The notes beneath the pieces are model-generated. The model was not told the origin of the DNA. It searched no databases and saw only the letters and a list, made by a program, of their open reading frames with translations. A stretch of DNA of 64,000 bases from an uncultured Propionibacterium sp. (lineage in GTDB: Bacteria > Actinomycetota > Actinomycetes > Propionibacteriales > Propionibacteriaceae), in the NCBI GenBank assembly GCA_938036835.1, contig CALHWB010000016.1, positions 1 to 64,000 of the forward strand, given 5' to 3'. This document shows, piece after piece, positions 1-11,322 of the stretch (position 1 is its first letter; the number at the start of each line of letters is the position of its first letter). Position numbers and translations under genes: made by a program.

Positions 1-138
1 CGGGGACGCGCCACGGCAGCACCCAGCGATCGGGTATGACCGGGTAAGTAGCCATCGCGGATATCCGATAGGGGGTCGCGGATGCGCTCAACCACCGTTA
101 CCCCGTAGAGTGGTATCCGATCACGAGCGAGTGGCCGT

Positions 139-220
139 TCCCCGGTTGGTCTGCCGGCAGGGCCCGCCTGACTTTGAATCAGGACTAGCGACGCAGGTTC
201 GACTCCTGCCCGGGGAACCA
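139..220 (+). tRNA. tRNA-Gln (anticodon UUG), CCA encoded
   Basis: The 7-bp acceptor stem TCCCCGG/CCGGGGA closes the cloverleaf, followed by discriminator A and an encoded CCA at 218-220. The anticodon stem CCTGA/TCAGG holds the loop CTTTGAA, giving anticodon TTG, which reads CAA (Gln). The T arm GCAGG-TTCGACT-CCTGC is perfect. The variable region is about 9 nt, longer than the usual 4-5 nt. It lies 33 bp before the glmU start, and the reading frame open through it is not coding. Confidence 0.9.
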
Positions 221-253
221 CCGCCCGCGCACGACGTGGCGGAGGAGATTCAC

Positions 254-1762
254 TTGAGCGGTCCTACCCAGGCATCCGTGACAGCGGTCATCGTGTTGGC
301 GGCGGGCGGGGGCACCCGCATGAAGTCCCGGAAGTCGAAGCTGCTGCACGCCGTGGCCGGCCGGCCGATGCTCAGCTATGCCGTGGACGCTGCCCGGGAA
401 CTGAACCCCGACCGGCTTGTGGTCGTGGTCGGGCATCTGCGTGAACAGGTGGAGGCCCACCTGGCCGAATGCGCCCCGCAGTGCACCATCGTGGAACAGC
501 CGGTGCGCAACGGCACCGGTGGCGCGGTCGCGTGTGGGATGGGCATTCTGGGCGAGGTCGAGGGTGAGGTGGTGGTCACCTATGGTGACGTGCCGATGCT
601 CACCGGGCAGACCCTGGCTGGGCTGGTGGCCGAGCATCGCACCGCCATGAATGCCTGCACCGTGCTGACCGCCATGGTTCCCGATCCAGCCGGTTACGGC
701 CGGATAGTGCGGGAGGGCGGCGAGGTGGCTCGGATCGTGGAACACCGCGATGCCACCGAGAACGAACGGCGGATCAACGAGATCAACTCGGGAATCTACG
801 TCTTCGACTCCCGGGTGCTGCGCGACGGCCTGGCTAGTCTGCGGCCCGACAACGCCCAGGGTGAGCTTTATCTGACCGACGTGTTGGGCTATGCCCGCGA
901 ACAGGGCCGCCGGGTGGGCGCCTTCACCACCGACGACCTGTGGCAGACCGAGGGCGTCAACGATCGCGTCCAATTGGCGCGCATTGGTGCCGAGATGAAC
1001 CGGCGCCTGTGCGAGAAGTGGATGCTGGCCGGGGTAACCATCGTCGATCCGGCAACCACCTGGATAGAACACGGGGTCGATCTGGCCGAGGATGTGACCG
1101 TCCTGCCCAATACCCAACTGCTGGGCGCCACCTCCGTCGAGGTGGGGGCCACCATCGGGCCGGACACCACCCTGCGGGATGTCGAGGTGGGTGCCGATGC
1201 GGTGGTCCAGCGCACCCATGGCGAACTCGCGGTGATCGGTGCGCGGGCCACGGTTGGTCCTTTTTCGCGGTTGCGGCCCGGGACGGTGCTGGGTGAGGGC
1301 GGCAAGATCGGTAGTTTCGTGGAGACCAAGAACGCCCAGATCGGTGCGGGTTCTAAGGTGCCGCATCTAACCTACTGCGGGGATGCGGTGCTGGGTGAGG
1401 GCGTCAATGTGGGCGCCGGCACGATCTTCGCCAACTATGACGGGATCGGGAAGTTCACCACCCATCTGGGCGATCAGGTCTTCGTCGGTTCCAATTCGGT
1501 GCTGGTGGCGCCGGTCGATGTGGGGGATGGGGCCTTTGTCGCGGCGGGGTCGGCGGTGGTCTACGATGTGCCGCCGGGTGCCCTGGCGGTGGCCCGGGGC
1601 CGTGAACACATCGCGCCGGATTGGGTGGCCGACCGGCGTCCCGGAACCCCGGCGGCCCGGGCGGCGGCCGCCGCCGGTGGGCAACCCCACCCCGAGGTGG
1701 TGGCGTCCCGGGCAAGGCAGTCCGCCTGGCAGGCTGCCCTGCGCGACCAGGGGCAGCAATGA
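254..1762 (+). CDS. glmU: Bifunctional UDP-GlcNAc pyrophosphorylase / glucosamine-1-phosphate acetyltransferase
   Basis: GlmU makes UDP-N-acetylglucosamine for peptidoglycan in two steps, acetylating GlcN-1-P and then transferring UMP. The N-terminal nucleotidyltransferase signature LAAGGGTRMKSRKSK is at residues 15-29. The C-terminal half is a left-handed beta-helix with hexapeptide repeats, and PHLTYCGDA near residue 369 carries the acetyltransferase histidine region. I chose the TTG start at 254 because GGAGGAGA lies 6 nt upstream and upstream codons fall inside the tRNA. Length 502 aa is normal for the family. The last 50 residues are Ala/Gly/Pro-rich. The stop overlaps the prs start (ATGA), so the two are probably translationally coupled. 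Confidence 0.95.
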   Translation: MSGPTQASVTAVIVLAAGGGTRMKSRKSKLLHAVAGRPMLSYAVDAARELNPDRLVVVVGHLREQVEAHLAECAPQCTIVEQPVRNGTGGAVACGMGILGEVEGEVVVTYGDVPMLTGQTLAGLVAEHRTAMNACTVLTAMVPDPAGYGRIVREGGEVARIVEHRDATENERRINEINSGIYVFDSRVLRDGLASLRPDNAQGELYLTDVLGYAREQGRRVGAFTTDDLWQTEGVNDRVQLARIGAEMNRRLCEKWMLAGVTIVDPATTWIEHGVDLAEDVTVLPNTQLLGATSVEVGATIGPDTTLRDVEVGADAVVQRTHGELAVIGARATVGPFSRLRPGTVLGEGGKIGSFVETKNAQIGAGSKVPHLTYCGDAVLGEGVNVGAGTIFANYDGIGKFTTHLGDQVFVGSNSVLVAPVDVGDGAFVAAGSAVVYDVPPGALAVARGREHIAPDWVADRRPGTPAARAAAAAGGQPHPEVVASRARQSAWQAALRDQGQQ

Positions 1763-2739
1763 GCGGGGTGAAACGACCCACCGACAAACATCTGATGCTG
1801 TTCACTGGGCGGGCGAACCCGGATCTGGCCGAGGAGGTCGCCCGCCTGATGGGGGTCGAGTTGACTCCCCGGCGGCTGATCAGCTACGCCAATTCCGAGA
1901 TCTATGTGCGCTATGAGGAATCGGTGCGTGGCTCGGATGCCTTCATCATCCAGTCCCATCCGGCGCCGGTGAACGAGTGGCTGATGGAACAGCTGATCAT
2001 GGTGGATGCGTTAAAGCGGGCGTCCGCGAAACGCATCACCGTGGTCGCCCCGTTCTATCCCTATGCCCGGCAGGATAAGAAGCATCTGGGCCGTGAGCCC
2101 ATCTCGGCTCGGCTGGTCGCCGACCTGTTCTGGACGGCCGGCGCCGACCGCATCATGAGTGTGGATCTGCACACCGCCCAGATCCAGGGCTTCTTCAACG
2201 GTCCGCTGGATCATCTGACCGCGCTACCGGTGCTTTCGGACTATGTGGCGGCCAGATACGAGCGGGCCTCGATGACGGTGGTCAGCCCGGACGCCGGCCG
2301 CGTCCGGCTGGCCGATAGCTGGTGTGACCGGCTGGGCAGCCCGCTGGCCATCATCCACAAGCGCCATGACCCGACGGTGGCCAACCAGGTGAAGGTGCAT
2401 GAGGTGGTGGGCGATGTGGCTGGGCGTATCTGCCTGATCGTCGACGACATGGTTGACACCGCGGGGACGATTTGCCAAGCGGCCAATGCCCTGTTGGAAC
2501 ACGGCGCCCGGGGGGTGCTGTGCGCAGCCACCCACCCGATCCTGTCCGATCCGGCTGCCGAACGGCTCAATGCCATGCCCTTCGAGGAAATCATCTTCAC
2601 CAATACTCTGCCGATTCCGGCGCATATCAGGATCCCCAAGCTAACGGTGCTGTCGATCGCGCCGCTGCTGGCCCAGGCCATCCATGAGGTATTCGAGGAC
2701 GGTTCGGTGGCCAGCCTGTTCAACGGTTCGGCCTGCTGA
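1759..2739 (+). CDS. prs: Ribose-phosphate pyrophosphokinase (PRPP synthetase)
   Basis: Makes 5-phosphoribosyl-1-pyrophosphate from ribose-5-phosphate and ATP for nucleotide, His and Trp synthesis. The class I motifs are visible: DLHTAQIQGFF near residue 136 and the PRPP-binding loop VDDMVDTAGT near 228, with RQDKKHLGREPISAR as the ATP loop. At 326 aa the length is standard. The ATG overlaps the glmU stop, and the glmU-prs pair is a common actinobacterial operon. Confidence 0.96.
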   Translation: MSGVKRPTDKHLMLFTGRANPDLAEEVARLMGVELTPRRLISYANSEIYVRYEESVRGSDAFIIQSHPAPVNEWLMEQLIMVDALKRASAKRITVVAPFYPYARQDKKHLGREPISARLVADLFWTAGADRIMSVDLHTAQIQGFFNGPLDHLTALPVLSDYVAARYERASMTVVSPDAGRVRLADSWCDRLGSPLAIIHKRHDPTVANQVKVHEVVGDVAGRICLIVDDMVDTAGTICQAANALLEHGARGVLCAATHPILSDPAAERLNAMPFEEIIFTNTLPIPAHIRIPKLTVLSIAPLLAQAIHEVFEDGSVASLFNGSAC

Positions 2740-2794
2740 GCGAGCGTCCAGGATGGCTCTACTCGCCGATTTCCGTACTCATCGCCCGCCGCGA

Positions 2795-2800
2795 TAGGCT
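2795..2800 (+). promoter_or_regulatory. Possible -10 box TAGGCT before rplY
   Basis: TAGGCT fits the TANNNT form seen at several other starts in this window. It lies about 130 bp upstream of rplY in the 193-bp gap after prs. No convincing -35 box is seen. Confidence 0.3.
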
Positions 2801-2932
2801 AGCCCGGTTGCTTGGCGAGGGATCGGCGGGTGCGATCCGTCATCGACAGGTAGCGCGTTCGACGGGTGACCGCCGGGCCCGCCTGCTGTCCCTCCGCCTG
2901 CTCAACGAATCGGACGAAGTGGAGGAGACCAG

Positions 2933-3556
2933 ATGGCCAACACGATCAAATTGACCGCCGAGGTTCGCGACGAGTTCGGTAAGGGCGCTGCCCGCCGGAT
3001 CCGCCGGGCGGACAAGATTCCCGCAGTGCTATACGGCAAGGGCGTCGAGCCGATCCATATCACCCTGCCGGGGCATGAGACCATGCTGGCGTTGCGCCAT
3101 GCGAATGCCCTGATCGGCTTGCAGATGGCCGATGGCAGCGAACGATTGGCGCTGCCCAAGCAGGTGCAGCGGCATCCGGTGCGCAGTGAGATCGAGCATG
3201 TGGATCTGCTCATCGTGCATCGCGGTCAGAAGGTAACCGTGCCGGTGCCCGTGGTGGTGGCCGGCGAGGCCGGCCCCGATTCGCTGGTCAATCTGGAACG
3301 CAATGATCTGCAGGTGCTGGCCGATCCGACCCAGATCCCCGCCCAGATCGAGGTTTCGGTGGCCGGCTTGGCGGTGGGCGCCCAGATCCTGGCCGGCGAT
3401 ATCGCACTGCCGGCGGGTGCCGAACTGGCCGACGATCCCGAACTGATGGTCGTGGTGATCAGCCCGGCCACCTCCGCCGAGCAGCTGGAAGCCATCCTCG
3501 AAGGCGCTGAGGATACCGAGGAGGCCGCCGGCGCCGAAGGGGATACCGAGGAGTGA
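2933..3556 (+). CDS. rplY: 50S ribosomal protein bL25 (CTC/TL5 form)
   Basis: This is the 5S-rRNA-binding ribosomal protein of the long, general-stress CTC type. The N-terminal 90 residues form the bL25 domain (FGKGAARRIRRADKIPAVLYGKG), followed by the TL5 beta domain and an acidic, Glu-rich tail in the last 30 residues. The 207 aa length fits the two-domain form. GGAGGAGA precedes the ATG. It directly precedes pth, the usual arrangement. Confidence 0.95.
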   Translation: MANTIKLTAEVRDEFGKGAARRIRRADKIPAVLYGKGVEPIHITLPGHETMLALRHANALIGLQMADGSERLALPKQVQRHPVRSEIEHVDLLIVHRGQKVTVPVPVVVAGEAGPDSLVNLERNDLQVLADPTQIPAQIEVSVAGLAVGAQILAGDIALPAGAELADDPELMVVVISPATSAEQLEAILEGAEDTEEAAGAEGDTEE

Positions 3557-3584
3557 TCCGCCCCGGCGCGTCGTTCGGGACGGG

Positions 3585-4187
3585 ATGGTCCGGATGAGCG
3601 GCTGGCTGCTGGTCGGCCTGGGCAATCCCGGCCCCGAGTACGAGCGCACCCGGCACAACGTCGGATTCATGGTCGCCGACGAACTCGCCCGGCGGGCCCG
3701 GGCGGGTTTCGGCACCGCTCGGGGGATGCGGGCCGGGGTGGCGCACACGGTGATCTCGGGTGCCGGGCTCGGCATCCCGCCCGGCGATCGACTGATCATT
3801 GCCAAGCCGCGCACCTTCATGAACGAATCCGGGCAGGCCGTCGGCAGGCTGGCGGCCTGCTATCGGTTGTCGACGGACCGCATCGTGATCGTCCATGACG
3901 AGCTGGATCTGGAGTTGGGCCGCCTGCGGTTGAAGTTCGGTGGCGGCGACAACGGGCACAATGGCTTGAGGTCGATCCGAGCCCACCTGCGCACCGGCGA
4001 TTTCTATCGTGTGCGCCTCGGCATCGGGCGCCCGCCGGGGCGGCAGCCGGCCGCCGACTATGTGCTGGCCCAGATCCCGGGGACGCTCCGGGAAGAGTAC
4101 CTCCTTGAAGTGGGCCGGGCGGCCGATGCCTGCGAGACGCTGATCCGGCAGGGTTTGACGGCCGCCCAGAATCGGTTTAACGGTTGA
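3585..4187 (+). CDS. pth: Peptidyl-tRNA hydrolase
   Basis: Pth cleaves the ester of peptidyl-tRNA released from stalled ribosomes. Family motifs are GLGNPGPEYERTRHNVGF (with the catalytic His), FMNESGQAVG, and HDELDLELGRLRLKFGGGDNGHNGLRS. A second ATG at 3594 gives MSGWLLVGLGNPG and is an equally good start. At 197-200 aa it has normal length. It sits 28 bp after rplY and is likely co-transcribed with it. Confidence 0.95.
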   Translation: MVRMSGWLLVGLGNPGPEYERTRHNVGFMVADELARRARAGFGTARGMRAGVAHTVISGAGLGIPPGDRLIIAKPRTFMNESGQAVGRLAACYRLSTDRIVIVHDELDLELGRLRLKFGGGDNGHNGLRSIRAHLRTGDFYRVRLGIGRPPGRQPAADYVLAQIPGTLREEYLLEVGRAADACETLIRQGLTAAQNRFNG

Positions 4188-4342
4188 CCCGGATACCTAG
4201 TTGCGAATCGGCTGCCATGGCATCGGGCACCGGGATGGGGCGGCTCCGCCGGTATCCGTCGGATGCTTGCTGGCAATGCGCCAGCCGGGGGATGCCGTAG
4301 CCAGCACGGTGCGGGTGGTGCTGGTGGTCGTTTCCCAGCCCT

Positions 4343-4348
4343 TAAGCT
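4343..4348 (+). promoter_or_regulatory. -10 box TAAGCT, leaderless mfd promoter
   Basis: TAAGCT ends six bases before the mfd GTG. That is the spacing expected when transcription starts at the first base of the start codon. No Shine-Dalgarno is needed or seen between them. Confidence 0.5.
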
Positions 4349-4354
4349 GGTGGG

Positions 4355-7300
4355 GTGAGTCTTGCGGGTCTGTTCGATACCCTGGCCGCCGATGGCGGCA
4401 TCGAAGCAACCATCTCCGCGGCCCGGTCCGGACTGGCGGCGTACGACCTGATCTGTCCCCCGGCGGCCCGTCCGGCCCTGATCGCGACCCTGGTGGACGC
4501 GACGGATCGGATATTCCTGCTGGTCACATCCACTTTCCGGGAGGCCGAGCTGCTGACCGCGGCGTTGCAGTCGCTGCTCACCGAAGACCAGGTGGCCTAC
4601 TACCCAGCCTGGGAAACCCTGCCGCATGAACGGTTGAGCCCCCGATCGGACACGGTGGGACGCCGGCTGGCGGTGCTGCGGCGGTTGCAGGGCCGTGCCG
4701 AGTCGCCGGCTCCCCGGGTCGTGGTCGCCCCGGTGCGCTCGCTGCTCCAGCCCCAGGTGGCCGGGCTGGCCGAGTTGCGCCCGGTCACCGTGACCCGTGG
4801 CGGCGAGTACCCGCTGGACCGGCTTGCCGCCGACCTGGTGGCTGCCGCCTATCAGCGGGTCGATCTGGTGGAACGCCGCGGCGAGTTCGCGATGCGCGGT
4901 GGCATAGTTGATATTTTTCCGCCGACCGCCGAGCATCCGGTGCGGGTGGATCTCCTTGGCGACGACGTGGAGGAGATCACCTACTTCCAGGTAGCCGATC
5001 AGCGGTCCACCGAACGTACCCTGGCCACGGTGACCGCCGGACCCTGCCGGGAGTTGCTGATCACGAAGCGGGTACGTGACCGGGCCGCGGCCTTGACCGG
5101 CGATCACCCCGAGCTGGCCGAACTGCTGACCCGGATCGCCCAGGGGCAGGCCACCGAGGGTATGGAGGCGCTGATTCCGGCTCTGGTAGACGGGCTGGAA
5201 CTGCTGGTGGATGTGCTACCCGCCGATGCGCTGGTGCTGGTGAACGATCCTGAATTGGTGCACGGCCGGGCCGAGGATCTGGTGCGCACCAGCCAGGAGT
5301 TCCTGCGGGCCGGCTGGGTGGCGGCCGCTGCCGGGGGCCGGGCGCCAATCGATCTGGGTCCCAGTGCCTACCGCCGATTGGGCGAGGTGCGCCGGCATGC
5401 CCTGGAACGCGGGCAGGGCTGGTGGTCGTTGTCGTCCTTCGCTAGCGGGCCGGCTCCCGATCGCGCCGAGATCGATCCCCGGCTGGCGGGGGTGCCCAGC
5501 CGAATCCTCGAACTGCAGGGGACCCCCGACTGGCATGGGGATATCGAGGCCTTCCTCGGGCAATTGCACACCGATGTGACCGCTGGCTGGCAGGTGCTGT
5601 TGAGCGTGGAGGGTGCGGGCCAGGCCAGCCGGCTGGCTGAGCTGCTCGGCGAGCACGACCTGGCCTGCCGGATGACCGGCGAGTTGACCGGACCGCCGGC
5701 AGGCCCGGTGGTGCAGGTTTTCCGCAGTGGTCTGCGGCATGGCTTCCGGGCGACGGCGATCCGGCTCGTGGTGCACGCCGCGGGGGACATCAGCGGCACC
5801 ATCACCGAACGGGTTGCGCGCCGGTTGCCCAGCCGGCGGCGCAACCAGATCGTCCCCCTGGAACTGAAGCCAGGCGATGCGCTGGTGCACGAGCAGCACG
5901 GGGTGGGCCGCTATGTAGAGATGGTCACCCGCACCGTGGCCGGCGCGACCAGGGAATACCTGGTGTTGGAGTATGCCCCCAGCAGGCGTGGCCAGCCACG
6001 GGATCGGCTTTATGTGCCGATGGATCAACTCGATGAGGTTTCTCGCTATGTGGGGGGAGAGGATCCCCAGCTCGACCGGATGGGCGGGGCCGATTGGAAG
6101 GCCCGTAAATCGCGGGCCCGCAAGGCTATCCGGGAGATCGCTGCGGAACTGATCAAGCTCTATGCCGCCCGGCAGGCCACCCGGGGGCATGCTTTCGGTG
6201 CCGACACGGTCTGGCAGCGCGAACTCGAAGACACCTTCGCCCATGTGGAGACCCCCGATCAGCTCGCGGCGATCAACGATGTCAAGGCCGATATGGAGCG
6301 CATCGTCCCGATGGACCGGCTGATCAGCGGAGACGTCGGCTACGGCAAGACCGAGATCGCCGTTCGGGCCGCGTTCAAGGCGGTGCAGGACGGCAAGCAG
6401 GTGGCGGTGCTGGTGCCTACCACGCTGTTGGTGACCCAGCACACCGCCACCTTCGCCGCCCGCTATGCCGGGTTCCCGGTCAGCGTGGCACAGTTGAGCC
6501 GCTTCCAGACCGACACCGAGATCGCCCAGACCATGGACGGGCTGGCTTCGGGACGTATCGATGTGGTGATCGGTACCCATCGGCTGTTCGGTGAGCAGGT
6601 GAGATTCAAGGATCTTGGGCTGGTGATCATCGATGAGGAGCAACGTTTCGGGGTCGAGCACAAGGAGACCCTGAAGAAGCTGCGGGTCAATGTCGATGTG
6701 CTGTCCATGAGCGCAACCCCGATTCCGCGCACCCTGGAGATGGCGATCACCGGGATTCGCGAGATGTCAACCATCGCCACCCCACCCGAGGAACGCCACC
6801 CGGTGCTCACCTTCGTCGGGCCCTACGACGAGGGCCAGGTGACCGCCGCGATCCGACGTGAATTGGCTCGCGAAGGCCAGGTCTTCTTCGTCCACAACCG
6901 GGTCTCGGATATCGAGCGGATCGCTGCCCGGCTCCGGGAGGCGGTGCCCGAGGCGCGGGTGGTGACCGCGCACGGCCAGATGTCGGAGCGCACCCTGGAG
7001 CAGGTGATGCTGGACTTCTTCGAACGGCGCGCCGATGTGCTGGTCTGCACCACAATCGTGGAGGCTGGATTGGATGTCTCCACCGCCAATACCTTGATCG
7101 TGGACCGCGCCGACCGGATGGGCCTGTCGCAGCTGCACCAGTTGCGCGGCCGGGTGGGCCGCTCGCGTGAGCGGGGCTATGCCTATTTCCTGTATCCGAC
7201 CGAGAAACCGTTGACCGCCACCGCCCACGATCGGCTGGCGGCATTGGCGGCGAACTCCGATCTGGGGGCCGGCATGGCGATCGCGATGCGGGATCTGGAG

Positions 7301-7936
7301 ATCCGGGGGGCCGGCAATCTGCTGGGTGCCGAGCAATCGGGGCATATCGCCGATGTCGGGTTCGATCTGTACATCCGGTTGGTGGGGGAGGCGGTTGGCG
7401 AGTTCCGGGGCGAGACCGCGGTCGAGGAACAGCCCGAGATGCGTATCGAGTTGCCCGTGGACGCCCACCTACCCACCGGCTATGTCGAATCGGAGCGGCT
7501 CCGGCTGGAGATGTACCGTCGGCTGGCCGAGGTGCGCAATACCGCCGATATCGAGGCCATCGACGCCGAACTGCTGGACCGTTATGGGCCGCTTCCCGAG
7601 GCCACCAAGGCATTGTTGAAGGTGGCCGGGTTCCGGTTGGCCTGCCGGACGGTGGGGCTCGGCGAGGTGATGACCCAGGGCAACTACATTCGGTTCGGGC
7701 CGGTGAATGGGCGGGTGCAGCCCGATGGGACGCGGCTGGACCTGCCCGAATCCCGGCAGCTGCGACTGCGACGGGTGTATCCGGGTAGCCTGCTGAAGGA
7801 CGCCGCCAATGTGGTGCTGATTCCGCGGCCGCGGGCTGCGGCGGTGCCGGGCGAACCGGTGACCGGGTTGCCGTTGCTGGACTGGGCCGCGGGTGTCGTG
7901 CAGGCCGTCTTCGCCGATCCGGCGGTCGGCGAGTAG
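4355..7936 (+). CDS. mfd: Transcription-repair coupling factor Mfd
   Basis: Mfd removes stalled RNA polymerase at DNA lesions and recruits UvrA. Domain order is visible: the UvrB-like N-terminal module, the CarD-like RNA polymerase interaction domain (LVHEQHGVGRY near residue 509), the RecG-like translocase with Walker A GDVGYGKTEIA near 659 and DEEQRFG near 759, SMSATPIPRTLEMA, and the C-terminal TRCF domain. At 1193 aa it is full length. The GTG start is chosen because it is six bases after a TANNNT box and begins the conserved N-terminus. Confidence 0.96.
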   Translation: MSLAGLFDTLAADGGIEATISAARSGLAAYDLICPPAARPALIATLVDATDRIFLLVTSTFREAELLTAALQSLLTEDQVAYYPAWETLPHERLSPRSDTVGRRLAVLRRLQGRAESPAPRVVVAPVRSLLQPQVAGLAELRPVTVTRGGEYPLDRLAADLVAAAYQRVDLVERRGEFAMRGGIVDIFPPTAEHPVRVDLLGDDVEEITYFQVADQRSTERTLATVTAGPCRELLITKRVRDRAAALTGDHPELAELLTRIAQGQATEGMEALIPALVDGLELLVDVLPADALVLVNDPELVHGRAEDLVRTSQEFLRAGWVAAAAGGRAPIDLGPSAYRRLGEVRRHALERGQGWWSLSSFASGPAPDRAEIDPRLAGVPSRILELQGTPDWHGDIEAFLGQLHTDVTAGWQVLLSVEGAGQASRLAELLGEHDLACRMTGELTGPPAGPVVQVFRSGLRHGFRATAIRLVVHAAGDISGTITERVARRLPSRRRNQIVPLELKPGDALVHEQHGVGRYVEMVTRTVAGATREYLVLEYAPSRRGQPRDRLYVPMDQLDEVSRYVGGEDPQLDRMGGADWKARKSRARKAIREIAAELIKLYAARQATRGHAFGADTVWQRELEDTFAHVETPDQLAAINDVKADMERIVPMDRLISGDVGYGKTEIAVRAAFKAVQDGKQVAVLVPTTLLVTQHTATFAARYAGFPVSVAQLSRFQTDTEIAQTMDGLASGRIDVVIGTHRLFGEQVRFKDLGLVIIDEEQRFGVEHKETLKKLRVNVDVLSMSATPIPRTLEMAITGIREMSTIATPPEERHPVLTFVGPYDEGQVTAAIRRELAREGQVFFVHNRVSDIERIAARLREAVPEARVVTAHGQMSERTLEQVMLDFFERRADVLVCTTIVEAGLDVSTANTLIVDRADRMGLSQLHQLRGRVGRSRERGYAYFLYPTEKPLTATAHDRLAALAANSDLGAGMAIAMRDLEIRGAGNLLGAEQSGHIADVGFDLYIRLVGEAVGEFRGETAVEEQPEMRIELPVDAHLPTGYVESERLRLEMYRRLAEVRNTADIEAIDAELLDRYGPLPEATKALLKVAGFRLACRTVGLGEVMTQGNYIRFGPVNGRVQPDGTRLDLPESRQLRLRRVYPGSLLKDAANVVLIPRPRAAAVPGEPVTGLPLLDWAAGVVQAVFADPAVGE

Positions 7937-7939
7937 CAT
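7934..7939 (+). promoter_or_regulatory. -10 box TAGCAT before a micro-ORF
   Basis: TAGCAT overlaps the mfd stop and ends six bases before the ATG at 7946, the same geometry as other presumed leaderless starts in the window. Confidence 0.4.
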
Positions 7940-7945
7940 AGCTGC

Positions 7946-7975
7946 ATGCGTGTCCACCGGCGGCGCGCCGACTGA
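7946..7975 (+). CDS. Putative 9-residue leader peptide (MRVHRRRAD)
   Basis: A ten-codon ORF begins six bases after TAGCAT and ends 19 bases before the lipoprotein gene. It is very Arg-rich. Actinobacterial leader peptides of the MRxHRR kind are known before some amino-acid-responsive genes, but this one has no cysteine run. Function is unknown and it may be chance. Confidence 0.3.
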   Translation: MRVHRRRAD

Positions 7976-7994
7976 TGGAAGGGGCGGGATCCCG

Positions 7995-8501
7995 ATGGGC
8001 AGGTTGCTGCGCAGGCTGATGGTTCCGGTGCTGGGGGTTTGGTTGCTCGCCGGGTGCGCCCATGCAGGCAGTACCGCTGCGATCGTCAACGGTGTCGAGA
8101 TCCCCGACTCGCAGGTTGTCCAGGCCGCCGAGGCATGCTCGGAAACCCTGGGCCATCGGGCCGGGGAACTGCGTTTGGATATGGTGTTGTGGGCCGTCAT
8201 CAAGGAGATGAGCGAGCAGTATCTGGCCGAGCACCCGGCCGATCGTCCCGATGAGGGGCAGCTGGTCGGCTATCTGCTCGCCCAGCCGAAGTTGTCTCGC
8301 GTGCTGGAGAACCAGGTCTGCCGGGATGCCGCGCTCGGTCTCGCCCAGCATCAGGTGCTGATGCTTTCCCTGGGCAGCCGCACAGGCGACTATCTGGAGC
8401 ACAATCAGGTACTGCTCAACCCGCGCTACGGTACCTGGTTGCCGGACCGCCAGGAACCGGATTTCTGGGGCGGGCTATCGGAACTGGGGGACCGTAGCTG
8501 A
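7995..8501 (+). CDS. Lipoprotein with SurA-like N-terminal region
   Basis: A 168-aa exported lipoprotein with a basic, hydrophobic signal peptide and lipobox LLAGC (lipidated Cys21). The mature start, AAIVNGVEIPDSQVVQ, resembles the N-terminal segment of SurA-type periplasmic chaperones. No prolyl-isomerase domain follows, and the protein is short. The ATG at 7995 has GGGGCGGGAT upstream. A small exported lipoprotein between mfd and mazG is common in actinobacteria. Its substrate is unknown. Confidence 0.75.
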   Translation: MGRLLRRLMVPVLGVWLLAGCAHAGSTAAIVNGVEIPDSQVVQAAEACSETLGHRAGELRLDMVLWAVIKEMSEQYLAEHPADRPDEGQLVGYLLAQPKLSRVLENQVCRDAALGLAQHQVLMLSLGSRTGDYLEHNQVLLNPRYGTWLPDRQEPDFWGGLSELGDRS

Positions 8502-8504
8502 GCC

Positions 8505-10528
<2,024 letters not shown>

Positions 10529-10551
10529 GCCCGGCCCGTTGACCGGGCCTC

Positions 10552-10591
10552 ACCGGGCCGCCTCCGCGTTTCGGTGCGGGGACGGCCCGGT
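10552..10591 (+). terminator. Hairpin after eno
   Basis: ACCGGGCCG (10552-10560) pairs perfectly with CGGCCCGGT (10583-10591). The inner CCTCCGC/GCGGGGA pairs imperfectly around a GTTTCGGT loop. There is no T tract, as is usual for actinobacterial terminators. It lies 24 bp after the eno stop. Confidence 0.55.
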
Positions 10592-10647
10592 TGGTGCCCC
10601 ATGATGGACTTGCATCGCGCAATGGGTTCTGGCCGAAGGGAGCAGCG

Positions 10648-11292
10648 GTGGCCGCAGAGTCGAGTCGTGGGGGACGGTCATCGGCACGTCGAACCGACAC
10701 CCCGGGGTCCCGCACCGCCGCCCGGCCGGCGCGGCGCGCTACCAGGCCGCGCACCCGCGGGCCGGCCCAGGAGACCGGGAAGCCGGAATCGACGCGCAGC
10801 GAGGCCCCCCTGTTGCCGGCCGGGCTGCGTCGGGGGTTGGGGTTGACTCAACGGGCTTTCGTCCTGGTGGTGGTGCTGATAGTGCTACTGGTCAGCTATA
10901 TGACCACTCTGCGGGTCTACTTCAACCAGCAATACCAGATTGCGCAGACCAAGGAGCAGATCCGGGCTCACGAAAAGGCGATCGATACCCTTGAGGATGA
11001 AATCGCTCGCTGGGAGGATCCCGAATACGTCAAGATCCAGGCTAGGGAACGTCTGGGTTGGGTGCTGCCCGGTGAGACCGGTTTCCGGGTGATCGGCCCG
11101 GATGGCCAGCCCTATGGCGGTGGCCAGCAGATCGGGGTCGGCAGGTTACCGGAGGACGAGCAGCAGGCAGCCTGGTGGGATCGGATCTGGGGCAGCGTCC
11201 GGGCTGCCGATGATCCCGCCGGGGACGATCGGCCGGCGTCCGGCAGCCCGGCGCAGCCCTCGGCCATGCCCAGCGCATCGCCGACGCGTTGA
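10648..11292 (+). CDS. FtsB/DivIC-type septum formation initiator
   Basis: A bitopic divisome protein of the FtsB/DivIC family. A long basic, disordered cytoplasmic N-terminus (residues 1-65, rich in Arg, Ser, Pro) is followed by one TM segment, AFVLVVVLIVLLVSYMTTL, near 70-88. A coiled coil (about 93-122) and the family segment DPEYVKIQARERLGWVLPGE come next, then a Pro/Ser-rich tail. The GTG at 10648 is preferred because GAAGGGAG lies upstream. It sits between eno and DUF501 in the usual order. Confidence 0.85.
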   Translation: MAAESSRGGRSSARRTDTPGSRTAARPARRATRPRTRGPAQETGKPESTRSEAPLLPAGLRRGLGLTQRAFVLVVVLIVLLVSYMTTLRVYFNQQYQIAQTKEQIRAHEKAIDTLEDEIARWEDPEYVKIQARERLGWVLPGETGFRVIGPDGQPYGGGQQIGVGRLPEDEQQAAWWDRIWGSVRAADDPAGDDRPASGSPAQPSAMPSASPTR

Positions 11293-11322
11293 ATGGCGTT
11301 GGTCTGACGCGGCCGGCGTGGG

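Noticed and set aside
110..253. Upstream extension of the glmU reading frame to 110
   Set aside because: It runs through the tRNA-Gln gene. The TTG at 254 has a strong ribosome binding site and begins the conserved protein.
4201..4629. Plus-strand ORF across the mfd start
   Set aside because: It overlaps Mfd in another frame and has no recognisable motif.
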